From positions 62,001-126,000 of the forward strand of contig NZ_JBQCFP010000023.1 in the NCBI RefSeq assembly GCF_051958935.1: DNA of 64,000 nt. The letters are read 5' to 3'. The stretch comes from Dokdonella_A sp051958935 (GTDB lineage Bacteria > Pseudomonadota > Gammaproteobacteria > Xanthomonadales > Rhodanobacteraceae). Below the pieces are notes generated by a model. That model was not told the DNA's origin. It did no database searches and saw nothing but the letters and a program-made list of their open reading frames with translations. Numbering within the stretch: position 1 is the first letter of the stretch; the number at the start of each line of letters is the position of its first letter. Below are positions 16,365-23,446 of the stretch, one piece after another. Made by a program: the position numbers and the translations under genes.

Positions 16365-17315
16365 ATGAGCCATTCGCACGATCACGCGCATCACGCGCAC
16401 GCCGATCACGGCCACGATCGTGACGACGTGCACGCGTCGGCCAGCAAACGCGAGCGGCGATTGCTGATCGCGTTCGCGCTGACCGCCTGCACGCTCGTCG
16501 GCGAGGCCGCCGGCGGCTGGCTGTCCGGCTCGCTCGCGTTGCTCGCCGATGCGGGCCACATGCTCGTCGATGCGCTCGCGCTGCTGTTCGCCTGGCTCGG
16601 CGCGCGCTTCGCGCAGCGGCCGCCAGACGCACGCCGCAGCTTCGGTTATGCGCGGCTGGAAGTACTGGTGGGATATACCAATGCGCTCGCCCAATTCGTG
16701 CTCGTCGCCTGGATCATCGCCGAAGCGGCGGGCCGCCTGCTGCAGCCGACGATGATCCTCTCCGGCACGATGCTCGTCGTCGCGATCGGTGGCCTGCTCG
16801 TGAACGCGCTCGTCCTGCGCGTGCTGCACGACCACGACCACGACGACATCAATACCGCGAGTGCGCGCCTGCATGTGCTCGGCGACCTGCTCGGTTCGCT
16901 CGGCGCGGTCGCGGCGGCCCTGCTGATCCGCTGGCTTGGGTGGAACTGGGCGGACCCGGCGATCTCGGTGCTGGTGTCCGTCCTCATCCTCGGCAACGCG
17001 TGGAAGTTGCTGCGCCGCTCCGGCCACATCCTGCTCGAAGGCGCACCCACCGGATTCGATTCGACCAACGTCGCGACCGTGCTGCAGGAATCAGGCATCG
17101 GCATCGTCGACGTACACCACGTGCACCTGTGGGAACTGTCCGGCGGGCGCGCGGTGGCGACCCTGCACGCACGCGTCGAACCGGGGGCCGACACCGACCG
17201 CGCCATCGGCACGGCGCAGCGCCTGCTGCGCGAGCGCTTCGGCATCGTCCACGCGACGGTGCAGGTCGAGTCGGCCGATTGCGCCGGCGGTCCCTGCGGC
17301 GGCGCCCGGTCCTGA
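16365..17315 (+). CDS. cation diffusion facilitator (CDF) zinc/cobalt exporter
   Basis: Inner-membrane divalent cation/proton antiporter of 316 residues, likely exporting zinc. The His-rich N-terminus (HSHDHAHHAHADHGHDRDD) precedes six transmembrane helices. The metal site is visible as HxxxD in helix 2 (His65, Asp69 in GHMLVDA) and helix 5 (His170, Asp174 in LHVLGD). A second His/Asp cluster (HDHDHDD, about 155-161) lies in the loop before helix 5, and the C-terminal cytosolic domain has VDVHHVHLWELSGG. This is the ZitB/CzcD branch. It follows the merC-like gene by 67 bases, so zinc import and export genes sit together. Confidence 0.92.
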   Translation: MSHSHDHAHHAHADHGHDRDDVHASASKRERRLLIAFALTACTLVGEAAGGWLSGSLALLADAGHMLVDALALLFAWLGARFAQRPPDARRSFGYARLEVLVGYTNALAQFVLVAWIIAEAAGRLLQPTMILSGTMLVVAIGGLLVNALVLRVLHDHDHDDINTASARLHVLGDLLGSLGAVAAALLIRWLGWNWADPAISVLVSVLILGNAWKLLRRSGHILLEGAPTGFDSTNVATVLQESGIGIVDVHHVHLWELSGGRAVATLHARVEPGADTDRAIGTAQRLLRERFGIVHATVQVESADCAGGPCGGARS

Positions 17316-17355
17316 TCGAGCGCGGCGGCGGCGCGCTTGCGCCGCGGTCGCGGGC

Positions 17356-17364
17356 TGCTATCCT
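17356..17364 (+). promoter_or_regulatory. candidate extended -10 for thx
   Basis: TGCTATCCT resembles an extended -10 element and would start transcription about 30 bases before the thx ATG. No -35 was recognised. Confidence 0.35.
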
Positions 17365-17399
17365 GCGCGCCCGCTTACCGAATCGTTACAGGAGTCATC

Positions 17400-17585
17400 A
17401 TGGGCAAGGGCGACCGCAAGACCCGCAAGGGCAAGATCGGCATCCGCAGCTACGGCAACGTGCGTCCGCATTCGGCCAAGAAGGCCGCCGGTGTGGCCAA
17501 GCCGGCCACCAAGACGGCGAAGCCCGCGGTCAAGAAGGCCGCCGCTCCGGCCAAGAAAGCCCCGGCCAAGAAGGCGGCAGGCTGA
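17400..17585 (+). CDS. 30S ribosomal protein THX
   Basis: Very basic 61-residue protein. The N-terminus MGKGDRKTRKGKIGIRSYGN is the conserved signature of the small THX protein that binds the head of the 30S subunit. The rest is a Lys/Ala/Pro-rich tail (KKAAAPAKKAPAKKAAG) longer than in Thermus THX but common in proteobacterial versions. The start at 17400 has AGGAG upstream. It is monocistronic, followed by a weak hairpin terminator and then the cold-shock gene. Confidence 0.88.
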   Translation: MGKGDRKTRKGKIGIRSYGNVRPHSAKKAAGVAKPATKTAKPAVKKAAAPAKKAPAKKAAG

Positions 17586-17589
17586 ATCG

Positions 17590-17612
17590 AGACCCTGGCG
17601 AACGGGGTCTTT
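17590..17612 (+). terminator. weak intrinsic terminator after thx
   Basis: Stem AGACCC / GGGTCT with a 9-base loop, followed by only a short T stretch (TCTTT). It lies just after the thx stop. Confidence 0.5.
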
Positions 17613-17620
17613 ACATGGAA

Positions 17621-17650
17621 TTAGCATTCGCAAACGAATGCAGGTATAGT
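17621..17650 (+). promoter_or_regulatory. candidate cold-shock gene promoter
   Basis: TTAGCA (17621) and TATAGT (17645) are 18 bases apart. A perfect 7-bp hairpin GCATTCG-CAAA-CGAATGC lies between them at 17624-17641. A start near 17657 would give a leader of about 157 bases, a length typical of cspA-type mRNAs. Confidence 0.5.
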
Positions 17651-17813
17651 CGGCCGCACTGTGTTTGCTAGGGTCACTGTGAATCGTGGCCTTTGATGCA
17701 GCTTGATCCTCAGACGATCCGCTCATCGTTTCGCCTCGCTAGCTCCCGGCAACCCAGTCTCGTCGCGGAATGTTCCGCGCTCGCGATGTTCAACGTGTTT
17801 TCAGGAGTTTCAG

Positions 17814-18023
17814 ATGTCGAATCGTCAAACCGGTACCGTCAAGTGGTTCAATGATGCCAAGGGTTTCGGTTTCATTACCCCGGAGAGCGGCCCGGACCTG
17901 TTCGTGCATTTCCGCGCGATCATGGGCACCGGTTTCAAGTCGCTGCAAGAAGGCCAGCGCGTGAGCTTCGTCGCCGTGCAGGGCCAGAAGGGCATGCAGG
18001 CCGACCAGGTCCAGGTGATCTGA
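17814..18023 (+). CDS. cold-shock protein (CspA family)
   Basis: Single-stranded nucleic-acid chaperone of 69 residues with one cold-shock domain. RNP1 (KGFGFI) and RNP2 (LFVHF) are both intact, and the protein starts MSNRQTGTVKWFNDAKGFGF. ATG at 17814 has CAGGAG upstream. The long leader contains a palindrome (17765-17778), and a strong terminator follows. A long 5' leader is a known cold-responsive feature in this family, but cold induction itself cannot be seen here. Confidence 0.95.
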   Translation: MSNRQTGTVKWFNDAKGFGFITPESGPDLFVHFRAIMGTGFKSLQEGQRVSFVAVQGQKGMQADQVQVI

Positions 18024-18055
18024 TCCCACGCCGGTATCCAGCATGATTTAGAAGG

Positions 18056-18093
18056 CCCCGGATGGAAACATCCGGGGTCTTTTTTTTTTTTTT
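18056..18093 (+). terminator. strong intrinsic terminator of the cold-shock gene
   Basis: Perfect 9-bp stem CCCCGGATG / CATCCGGGG with a GAAA tetraloop, followed by TCT and an unbroken run of T to 18093. Confidence 0.97.
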
Positions 18094-18153
18094 GGTGCAG
18101 GGTCGGCCTCGGCCCACCATGCGGAACATTCCGCCTCGGTCGGGCGAATGCTC

Positions 18154-18231
18154 GCGCAACGCTTCTTTCACACTCGCGGGGCGAGCGGAGCCACGCGACA
18201 GCGCCGCGAACGTACGAAAGAAGCCTTGCGC
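18154..18231. repeat. long inverted repeat between csp and phzF-like genes
   Basis: GCGCAACGCTTCTTTC (18154-18169) and GAAAGAAGCCTTGCGC (18216-18231) are inverted repeats with one mismatch in 16. Inner arms (TCGCGG / CCGCGA) can extend the pairing. No gene is apparent within this 298-base stretch. Confidence 0.55.
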
Positions 18232-18321
18232 AGCCACCCGGGCCGGATTGCGGCCGTGATGCGCCGCGCGCGCGGGCCAAGTCGGCCAAGGTCAACCTTG
18301 CGCATGCGCGCGAACGCGCGA

Positions 18322-19206
18322 TCAGCGCGAAGGCCAGCGCACCTCGCCTGCGACGACCGTCGCCGTGTTCCCCCCGACCCAGACCTCCGCGTCTTCGATG
18401 TGTATCAGCAGCGAAGCGTCGCGACCCATCTCGCGCCCCTGGCTGACGCGATAGCCGCGGGCGAGTGGACCGTCCGGTTCGCGTTGGGCGATCCATGCGG
18501 CGACGAGCCCGTTCGCCGCGCCGGACGCCGGGTCCTCGACGATGCCGACGCCCGCGGGAAATGCGCGCACGACCAGATCGTACGCGTCGCCGCCGCAACG
18601 CGCGAACACGCACAAGCCGAGGCTGTCGCTCGCCTGTGCGAGGCGCGCGATCGCCGCGTGATCGGGCTGCCAGCCGCGCACCGCAGCTTCGTCGGCGAAT
18701 TCGGCGACCCACCAGCGCCGGCCGCCTTCGACGAACGCGGGTGGCAGCGCGCCGGGACGGGTACCGTCGAGCACCGAGCGCAACAGCGGTTCGTCCTCGC
18801 CTCTCGCGCGAAGGACGTTGGCCGCGGGCGCGCGCACGAACAGCCGCCGGTTCGAACCCTCTTCTTCGACCCGGATCGGCAGCAGGCCGGCGCCGCATTC
18901 CTGCACGAGCCGGCCGTCCACCGCGCGCGCGATGCCGCATTCGAGCACCGCGTGGGCGCTACCCACCGTGGGGTGCCCTGCGAACGGGATTTCCCTGGTG
19001 GGAGTGAAGATGCGCAGCCGATAACTCGCGTGCGGCGTCGTCGGCGGCAGCACGAAGGTGGTTTCGACGAGCTCGGTCCACCCGGCGAAGCGCTGCATCT
19101 GCGCATCGCTCCAGCCGGCCGCGTCGAGCACGACGCCGAGCGGGTTGCCACCCCCCGGCGTCGCCGGGAACACGTCCAATTGCAGGTAGCGCGAGATCGG
19201 CGGCAT
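18322..19206 (-). CDS. PhzF-family isomerase/epimerase-like protein
   Basis: PhzF-fold protein of 294 residues (diaminopimelate-epimerase-like fold). The catalytic Glu is likely Glu48 in ELVETTFV. The family segments RIFTPTREIPFAGHPTVGSA and VEDPASGAANG are intact. PhzF itself isomerises DHHA in phenazine synthesis, but no phenazine genes are nearby, so this is one of the many family members of unknown substrate. It stands alone, transcribed toward the cold-shock gene, with a 41-base gap to the end of the corA-like gene upstream. Confidence 0.85.
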   Translation of the reverse strand: MPPISRYLQLDVFPATPGGGNPLGVVLDAAGWSDAQMQRFAGWTELVETTFVLPPTTPHASYRLRIFTPTREIPFAGHPTVGSAHAVLECGIARAVDGRLVQECGAGLLPIRVEEEGSNRRLFVRAPAANVLRARGEDEPLLRSVLDGTRPGALPPAFVEGGRRWWVAEFADEAAVRGWQPDHAAIARLAQASDSLGLCVFARCGGDAYDLVVRAFPAGVGIVEDPASGAANGLVAAWIAQREPDGPLARGYRVSQGREMGRDASLLIHIEDAEVWVGGNTATVVAGEVRWPSR

Positions 19207-19247
19207 GCGTCGGCGGCGTTGCGGCAGGGCCGGCGATCATACCGCCG

Positions 19248-20183
19248 CTACATCCAGTTGCGCCGCTTGAACCAGAGCAGCGGCAGCACGATGCTCAGCG
19301 CGATCGCGAGCAGCGCGAGCGGATACGCATGCGGCGCGTGGAGTTCGGGCATGTGGTCGAAGTTCATGCCCCAGATGCCGGCGAGAATCACCGGCGGAAT
19401 CGACACGACCGAGGCGACGGTGAGGATCTTGATCACGTCGTTCTGGTCGATGTTGATGAACCCGAGCACGGCATCGAGCAGGAACTGCAGCTTGTCGGTG
19501 AGCTGCCCGTCGAACTCGCACAATACGTCGAGGTCCTTCTGCGCTGCATGCAGGCGCGCGAGCGCGGGCTTGGGGATCCACGCCGGCGGCGCCTCCCGCA
19601 GCGCGAGCACGATGCGCAGGAGGCCCGTCGCGGACAGGCGCATGCGCGTGAGGCGCGCTTCGACGCGGCCGATCTCGGCGAGCATCGCGCGCAGCAGGCT
19701 GGTTCGGCGCCGTCCGTCGCCGAAGATGCGCGCCGACAGGCTGCCGCCTTCGGCCGCGACGGCCTCCATGCCGTCGGCGGTGCGTCCAATGATGGACTGG
19801 ACGAGGACGACGAACGCGTCGGTGCTCGTGCCCGGCACCGACGCGCGCACGCGTTCGGCGGCGAGATCGAACGCGGGCGAGGGCGCATAGCGCAGCGAAA
19901 CCAGGTGTCGCGGGGTCAGCACGATGCCGACCGGGCTCGGTGCGGCGTCGTCGTCGGCACTGAAATACGGGATGCCCAGGCGGAGCGCGTCGTCGGCGAT
20001 GCCCACGCGGTTGGAGAGTTCGATGCCGCCGAGGTGCTCGCGGTCGGGCAGGTGCAGGCCGGTGGCGCGCTCGACCCGGGCGCGTTCGCCCACGTCGTCG
20101 CCGACGAGGTCGAACCAGGTGCCTTCCCGGCCCGCGGCTTCCGCTGGGGTCGGCGAGGTGGTGGAGACGTGGCAGGTCAGCAT
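19248..20183 (-). CDS. CorA-family divalent cation transporter
   Basis: Inner-membrane cation channel/transporter of 311 residues. A large cytosolic N-domain is followed by two C-terminal transmembrane helices. The family signature GMN appears as GIWGMNFDHMPEL after the first helix (ILTVASVVSIPPVILAGIWG), and the protein ends with the basic KRRNWM. The degenerate YGMN (here WGMN) and the long N-domain fit both CorA and ZntB relatives. The gene is divergent from the rhomboid gene with 82 bases between. Confidence 0.88.
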   Translation of the reverse strand: MLTCHVSTTSPTPAEAAGREGTWFDLVGDDVGERARVERATGLHLPDREHLGGIELSNRVGIADDALRLGIPYFSADDDAAPSPVGIVLTPRHLVSLRYAPSPAFDLAAERVRASVPGTSTDAFVVLVQSIIGRTADGMEAVAAEGGSLSARIFGDGRRRTSLLRAMLAEIGRVEARLTRMRLSATGLLRIVLALREAPPAWIPKPALARLHAAQKDLDVLCEFDGQLTDKLQFLLDAVLGFINIDQNDVIKILTVASVVSIPPVILAGIWGMNFDHMPELHAPHAYPLALLAIALSIVLPLLWFKRRNWM

Positions 20184-20265
20184 GCGGTCGCTTCCACTCG
20201 CGCGCTTGTTCGCGGCGGCGCGCGCATCATATATCGTTCACTCCCGTCCGCCGTCGAGCCGCCGC

Positions 20266-20889
20266 ATGCCCATCGCCACCGCCGTCGTCAACGTCGCGAT
20301 CATCGCCGTCACCTGCGTCGTGTCGTTCATGGCGTTCTCCAACCCGCGGCTGCTCGACCGGCTGATCCTGTGGCCGCCCGCGATCACGCGCGGAAAGGAA
20401 TACTGGCGGCTCGCGACCTGCGGCCTGATCCACGCCGATCCGCCGCACCTGTTGTTCAACATGATTACGCTGTATTTCTTCGGCGCGCCCATGGAGCGGT
20501 TCTACACGCAGCAGACGGGGGCGATCGGTTACCTGCTGTTCTACGTCGGCGGCCTCGTCGTGTCGTCGCTGCCGAGCTGGCAGCAGCATCGCAACGATTC
20601 GGGCTATCGCAGCCTCGGCGCGTCCGGTGCCGTTTCGGCGGTGCTGTTCGCGTTCATCCTCTGCCGCCCGTGGACGACGATCTACGTGTTCGTGCTGCCG
20701 GTGCCGGCGATCCTGTATGCGGTCGCCTATATCGCTTACACGATCTACATGGATCGCCAGCGCAGCGACAACATCAACCACAGCGCGCACCTGTGGGGCG
20801 CCGTATACGGCGTCGTCGCGACGGTGCTGGTGGAACCGCGCCTGCTCGGCGCCTTCTTTGCGCAGCTCCTGCATCCGTCGCTGATGTGA
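20266..20889 (+). CDS. rhomboid-family intramembrane serine protease
   Basis: Multi-pass membrane protein of 207 residues. The catalytic serine is Ser120 in LGASGAVSA (GxSG) and the catalytic histidine is His175 in NHSAHLWGAVYG. The HLLFNM segment with the conserved Asn is at residues 61-66. These features mark an active rhomboid protease that cuts transmembrane substrates within the inner membrane. Its substrate is unknown. ATG at 20266 gives a first helix of normal length; longer in-frame upstream sequence runs over the divergent corA promoter and is not used. Confidence 0.88.
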   Translation: MPIATAVVNVAIIAVTCVVSFMAFSNPRLLDRLILWPPAITRGKEYWRLATCGLIHADPPHLLFNMITLYFFGAPMERFYTQQTGAIGYLLFYVGGLVVSSLPSWQQHRNDSGYRSLGASGAVSAVLFAFILCRPWTTIYVFVLPVPAILYAVAYIAYTIYMDRQRSDNINHSAHLWGAVYGVVATVLVEPRLLGAFFAQLLHPSLM

Positions 20890-20953
20890 GCAGGCGCTTG
20901 CAAGCGGGGATCGGATGCCGACAATCGGCACACGTCCATTGATGGAGCCGGAC

Positions 20954-21079
20954 ATGAACTGCAAGGCGGGATGCCGTAGCGGGCGCACTGCGAGCGTGAT
21001 CGACGCAGGCTGCGGCAGGGGGGCCGGCGCCCGCGCATCCACGCGCCCGGCCGGCATCCCCGCGCCGGACGGCGCGTAA
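20954..21079 (+). CDS. possible 41-residue Cys-containing peptide
   Basis: A short frame starting MNCKAGC has GATGGAG at good spacing before its ATG and ends 2 bases before the ATG of the nucleotidase gene, so it could be a leader peptide. The rest is Arg/Gly/Ala-rich. The MNC-x-x-GC start resembles the first residues of YkgJ-type zinc/iron-cluster proteins, but the later cysteines of that family are missing. It may be noise in GC-rich DNA or a decayed remnant. Confidence 0.25.
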   Translation: MNCKAGCRSGRTASVIDAGCGRGAGARASTRPAGIPAPDGA

Positions 21080-21081
21080 CC

Positions 21082-22032
21082 ATGAATCGGCCGCGCACGG
21101 CCACACCCGATCGCGACGCCGACGCGCGCGCCGCGACCGCAGCCGCCGGCAGCCTCATCGTTGCGATCTCCTCGCGCGCGCTGTTCGACCTCGGCGACAG
21201 CCACGAGCTGTTCGAACGCGAAGGTGTCGACGCGTTCGCGCGCTACCAGATCGCGCGCGAGGACGAGCTGCTCGCGCCCGGCATCGCGTTTCCGCTCGTG
21301 CAGAAGTTGCTCCACCTCAATCGCGCCGACCCGGATGTGCCGCGCGTTGAAGTGATCCTGCTGTCGCGCAATTCGGCCGATACCGGCCTGCGCATCTTCA
21401 ACTCGATCGAGCACTATGGCCTCGACATCGCGCGCGCGGCCTTCACGCGCGGTGCGCCGACGTCACCGTACGTGCACGCGTTCGGCGCTGACCTGTTCCT
21501 GTCGGCCAATCCCGACAGCGTGGCGCAGGCGCTGCGCGCCGGCATCGCGGCTGCGACGATCCTGCCCTCGAAGGCGCCGCAGCGCCAGTCGGACCAGTTG
21601 CGCATCGCCTTCGACGGCGACGCGGTACTGTTCGGCGACGAGTCGGAGCGGGTGAGCGAAAGCGCCGGCATCGATGCGTTCCATCGCCACGAGACCGAGC
21701 GCGCGCTCGAACCGCTGTCGGGCGGCCCGTTCCGCGGGTTCCTCGACGCCTTGCACCGCCTGCAGCAGGCATTCCCGAGCGAGGATTCGCCGATCCGTAC
21801 CGCGCTGGTCACCGCGCGCTCCGCACCGGCGCACAAGCGCGTGATCCTCACGTTGCGCGATTGGGGCGTACGCATCGATGAAGCACTGTTCCTCGGCGGG
21901 CGGGCGAAGGGGCCGTTCCTCGAAGCCTTCGGCGCGGACATCTTTTTCGACGATTCGGTCGCCAACGTCGAGTCCGCGCGACGCCACGTCGCCACCGGGC
22001 ACGTGCCGCGCCGCGAGCGGTCGGAGCCGTGA
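21082..22032 (+). CDS. 5'-nucleotidase, cytosolic cN-I-like
   Basis: HAD-type nucleotidase of 316 residues, PF06189-like. Seen segments are LIVAISSRALFDL near the N-terminus, VEVILLSRNSADTG (motif with Ser), LRIAFDGDAVLFGDESE (Asp-rich phosphatase motif), and FGADIFFDD near the end. Family members dephosphorylate nucleoside 5'-monophosphates in the cytosol. ATG at 21082 is preceded by weak spacing; the first 22 residues are low-complexity and may not be part of the fold. The next gene starts inside its stop codon (GTGA). Confidence 0.82.
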   Translation: MNRPRTATPDRDADARAATAAAGSLIVAISSRALFDLGDSHELFEREGVDAFARYQIAREDELLAPGIAFPLVQKLLHLNRADPDVPRVEVILLSRNSADTGLRIFNSIEHYGLDIARAAFTRGAPTSPYVHAFGADLFLSANPDSVAQALRAGIAAATILPSKAPQRQSDQLRIAFDGDAVLFGDESERVSESAGIDAFHRHETERALEPLSGGPFRGFLDALHRLQQAFPSEDSPIRTALVTARSAPAHKRVILTLRDWGVRIDEALFLGGRAKGPFLEAFGADIFFDDSVANVESARRHVATGHVPRRERSEP

Positions 22033-22520
22033 GAGCAGCCGCGCTCGACATCCGCGAGGTCGCCGATGGCGGGTTCCAGGCGCGCGAGTTGTTCCGGCGT
22101 CACTTCGGCGACGAACCGCCGGCCATCCCGCATCACGTGATCGCGTTCGAACGCGCGGCCGACGGCGCCGCGACGCCCGTCTGCTACGTGCATTTCACGC
22201 CGCTCGGCGATCTCCTGCTCGGCGGCGGTGCCTGCGTCGATCGCCGTGCGATGCGGCGCATGACGCCAGTGCTGCGCGAAGCCATCCGCGCCGGCGGCGG
22301 GCTTTACCGCATCACGCTCGAATGGGCCGTGCGGCATTTCGCGCCGACGCACAAGGCGATCTTCGGCTACTGCGGCGATGCGCTCGCCGAACGCGTGGAT
22401 CTTGCGGCGGGGTTCGAGCGCACCGGCCATCGGCACCTGCTCGTGCATTGGACGCGCGAGCTCGACGAGGCGGAGCGCGCCCGACTCGTCGCGCAGGCGC
22501 ACGCGATCGGCCCGTTCTAG
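22029..22520 (+). CDS. uncharacterised protein coupled to the 5'-nucleotidase
   Basis: 163-residue protein of unknown function with a GTG start overlapping the nucleotidase stop by 4 bases, so the two are very likely co-translated. No signal peptide or membrane helix. Notable segments are ALDIREVADGGFQARELFRR, CYVHFTPLGDLLLGGGACVD, ITLEWAVRHFAPTHKAIFG and GFERTGHRHLLVHWTR. The secondary-structure rhythm and the GF-x-RTGH segment are loosely like GNAT acyltransferases, but no acetyl-CoA motif was found. It ends in a 4-base tail-to-tail overlap with the deacetylase-like gene. Confidence 0.75.
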   Translation: MRAAALDIREVADGGFQARELFRRHFGDEPPAIPHHVIAFERAADGAATPVCYVHFTPLGDLLLGGGACVDRRAMRRMTPVLREAIRAGGGLYRITLEWAVRHFAPTHKAIFGYCGDALAERVDLAAGFERTGHRHLLVHWTRELDEAERARLVAQAHAIGPF

Positions 22521-23332
22521 CCCGATACGAGCAGGCGCTCGAGCTCCGCGGGCGAGGACCAATGCGCGCCGCAGACGTAGCGCGGCAGGTTCCAGCGCGG
22601 GGACGATCGCTCGACCGGCGCGGGGTCGGTGCCGAAAGCAGCGCGCACGCGATGTTCCGCGCCGTGTCGCGGCAGGTAGTCGCGCACGAGGTAGTCGTTT
22701 GATTCGCCGTACGGATAGGCGAACAGCGTCGTGCGATGCGGGGCGAGATGGCGGTCGAGCCAGTCGGCGGCGCGCCGGATCTGCGCGTCCGCGTCCGCAA
22801 GGGTGTCGATCGAGCGGAACGTTCCTTTGCGCCCCGCCTGCTGTGCGGTGACGGCCAGGGTGTGGTGGTTGTGATCCCAGCTGTGGCTTTCCAGGGCGAT
22901 CAGGCCTTCCTCCTGCGCGGGACGCCACCAGGCGTCATCCCACCAGCCGCGGCCCGCGAGGCAGGTGCGGTCGAGCGTCGCGCGTGCCTCCGGCGAGACG
23001 ATCACGAAGCTCGTCGCGTGCACCGCGGCGCCGGTTTCCGCGGCGAAATCGCGCAGCACGCCGGCGAAACCGCGTTGCGGTCCCCAGGTTGGATGGTCGA
23101 TGTCGTGCCAGTCGAACCACGAGCCATCGTCGAAACTGAGGGCTATGGCCCGCTCGACCGTGTGCGGTGGTGCTTCGCCGAGCAGCACCTCGACCACCCG
23201 GGCGAGCGGAACGATGCGCAGGCCCAGACGCGCGATCAGGCGCAGGTCCGCCGCCAGTGCGACGTGGTCGTTGCTCGCGTAATCGTTTCCGGCGACGTTG
23301 TTGGAGTGGTAGGCGAGGACGGGAACGCGCAT
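22517..23332 (-). CDS. polysaccharide deacetylase (NodB-fold) family protein
   Basis: 271-residue protein with NodB homology features: PVLAYHSNN at the start, catalytic IALSFDDGSWFDWH (motif 1, SFDDG), SHSWDHNHH (motif 2 metal histidines) and FAYPYGESNDYL (motif 4). The fold binds a divalent metal and removes N- or O-acetyl groups from polysaccharide. No signal peptide is evident, unlike many peptidoglycan or chitin deacetylases, so a cytosolic or non-classical role is possible. It is divergent from gcdH with about 115 bases between. Confidence 0.82.
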   Translation of the reverse strand: MRVPVLAYHSNNVAGNDYASNDHVALAADLRLIARLGLRIVPLARVVEVLLGEAPPHTVERAIALSFDDGSWFDWHDIDHPTWGPQRGFAGVLRDFAAETGAAVHATSFVIVSPEARATLDRTCLAGRGWWDDAWWRPAQEEGLIALESHSWDHNHHTLAVTAQQAGRKGTFRSIDTLADADAQIRRAADWLDRHLAPHRTTLFAYPYGESNDYLVRDYLPRHGAEHRVRAAFGTDPAPVERSSPRWNLPRYVCGAHWSSPAELERLLVSG

Positions 23333-23446
23333 GGTGGCAACGTGGGTCGGGTGCCCGAGTATGCGGCACGAAACGGCGCGGACGCATGGCCGGGCAGGCG
23401 GCGGGCCGCTACACTATCGCGCTTTGCCCGCGCCCGGACCCGAGCC

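Noticed and set aside
17650..17813. Riboswitch in the cold-shock gene leader
   Set aside because: No conserved riboswitch motif was seen; a long leader with small hairpins is normal for cspA-type mRNAs.
18061..18100. Long homopolymer T run that could suggest a sequencing artefact
   Set aside because: It directly follows a perfect stem with a GAAA loop, so it is best explained as the U-tract of an intrinsic terminator.
20954..21079. YkgJ-type pseudogene before the nucleotidase
   Set aside because: Only the first seven residues match; the later metal-binding cysteines are absent, so pseudogene status is not supported.
22029..22520. Named acetyltransferase call for the gene after the 5'-nucleotidase
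   Set aside because: The acetyl-CoA motif was not found and similarity to GNAT is only general, so it was left as uncharacterised.
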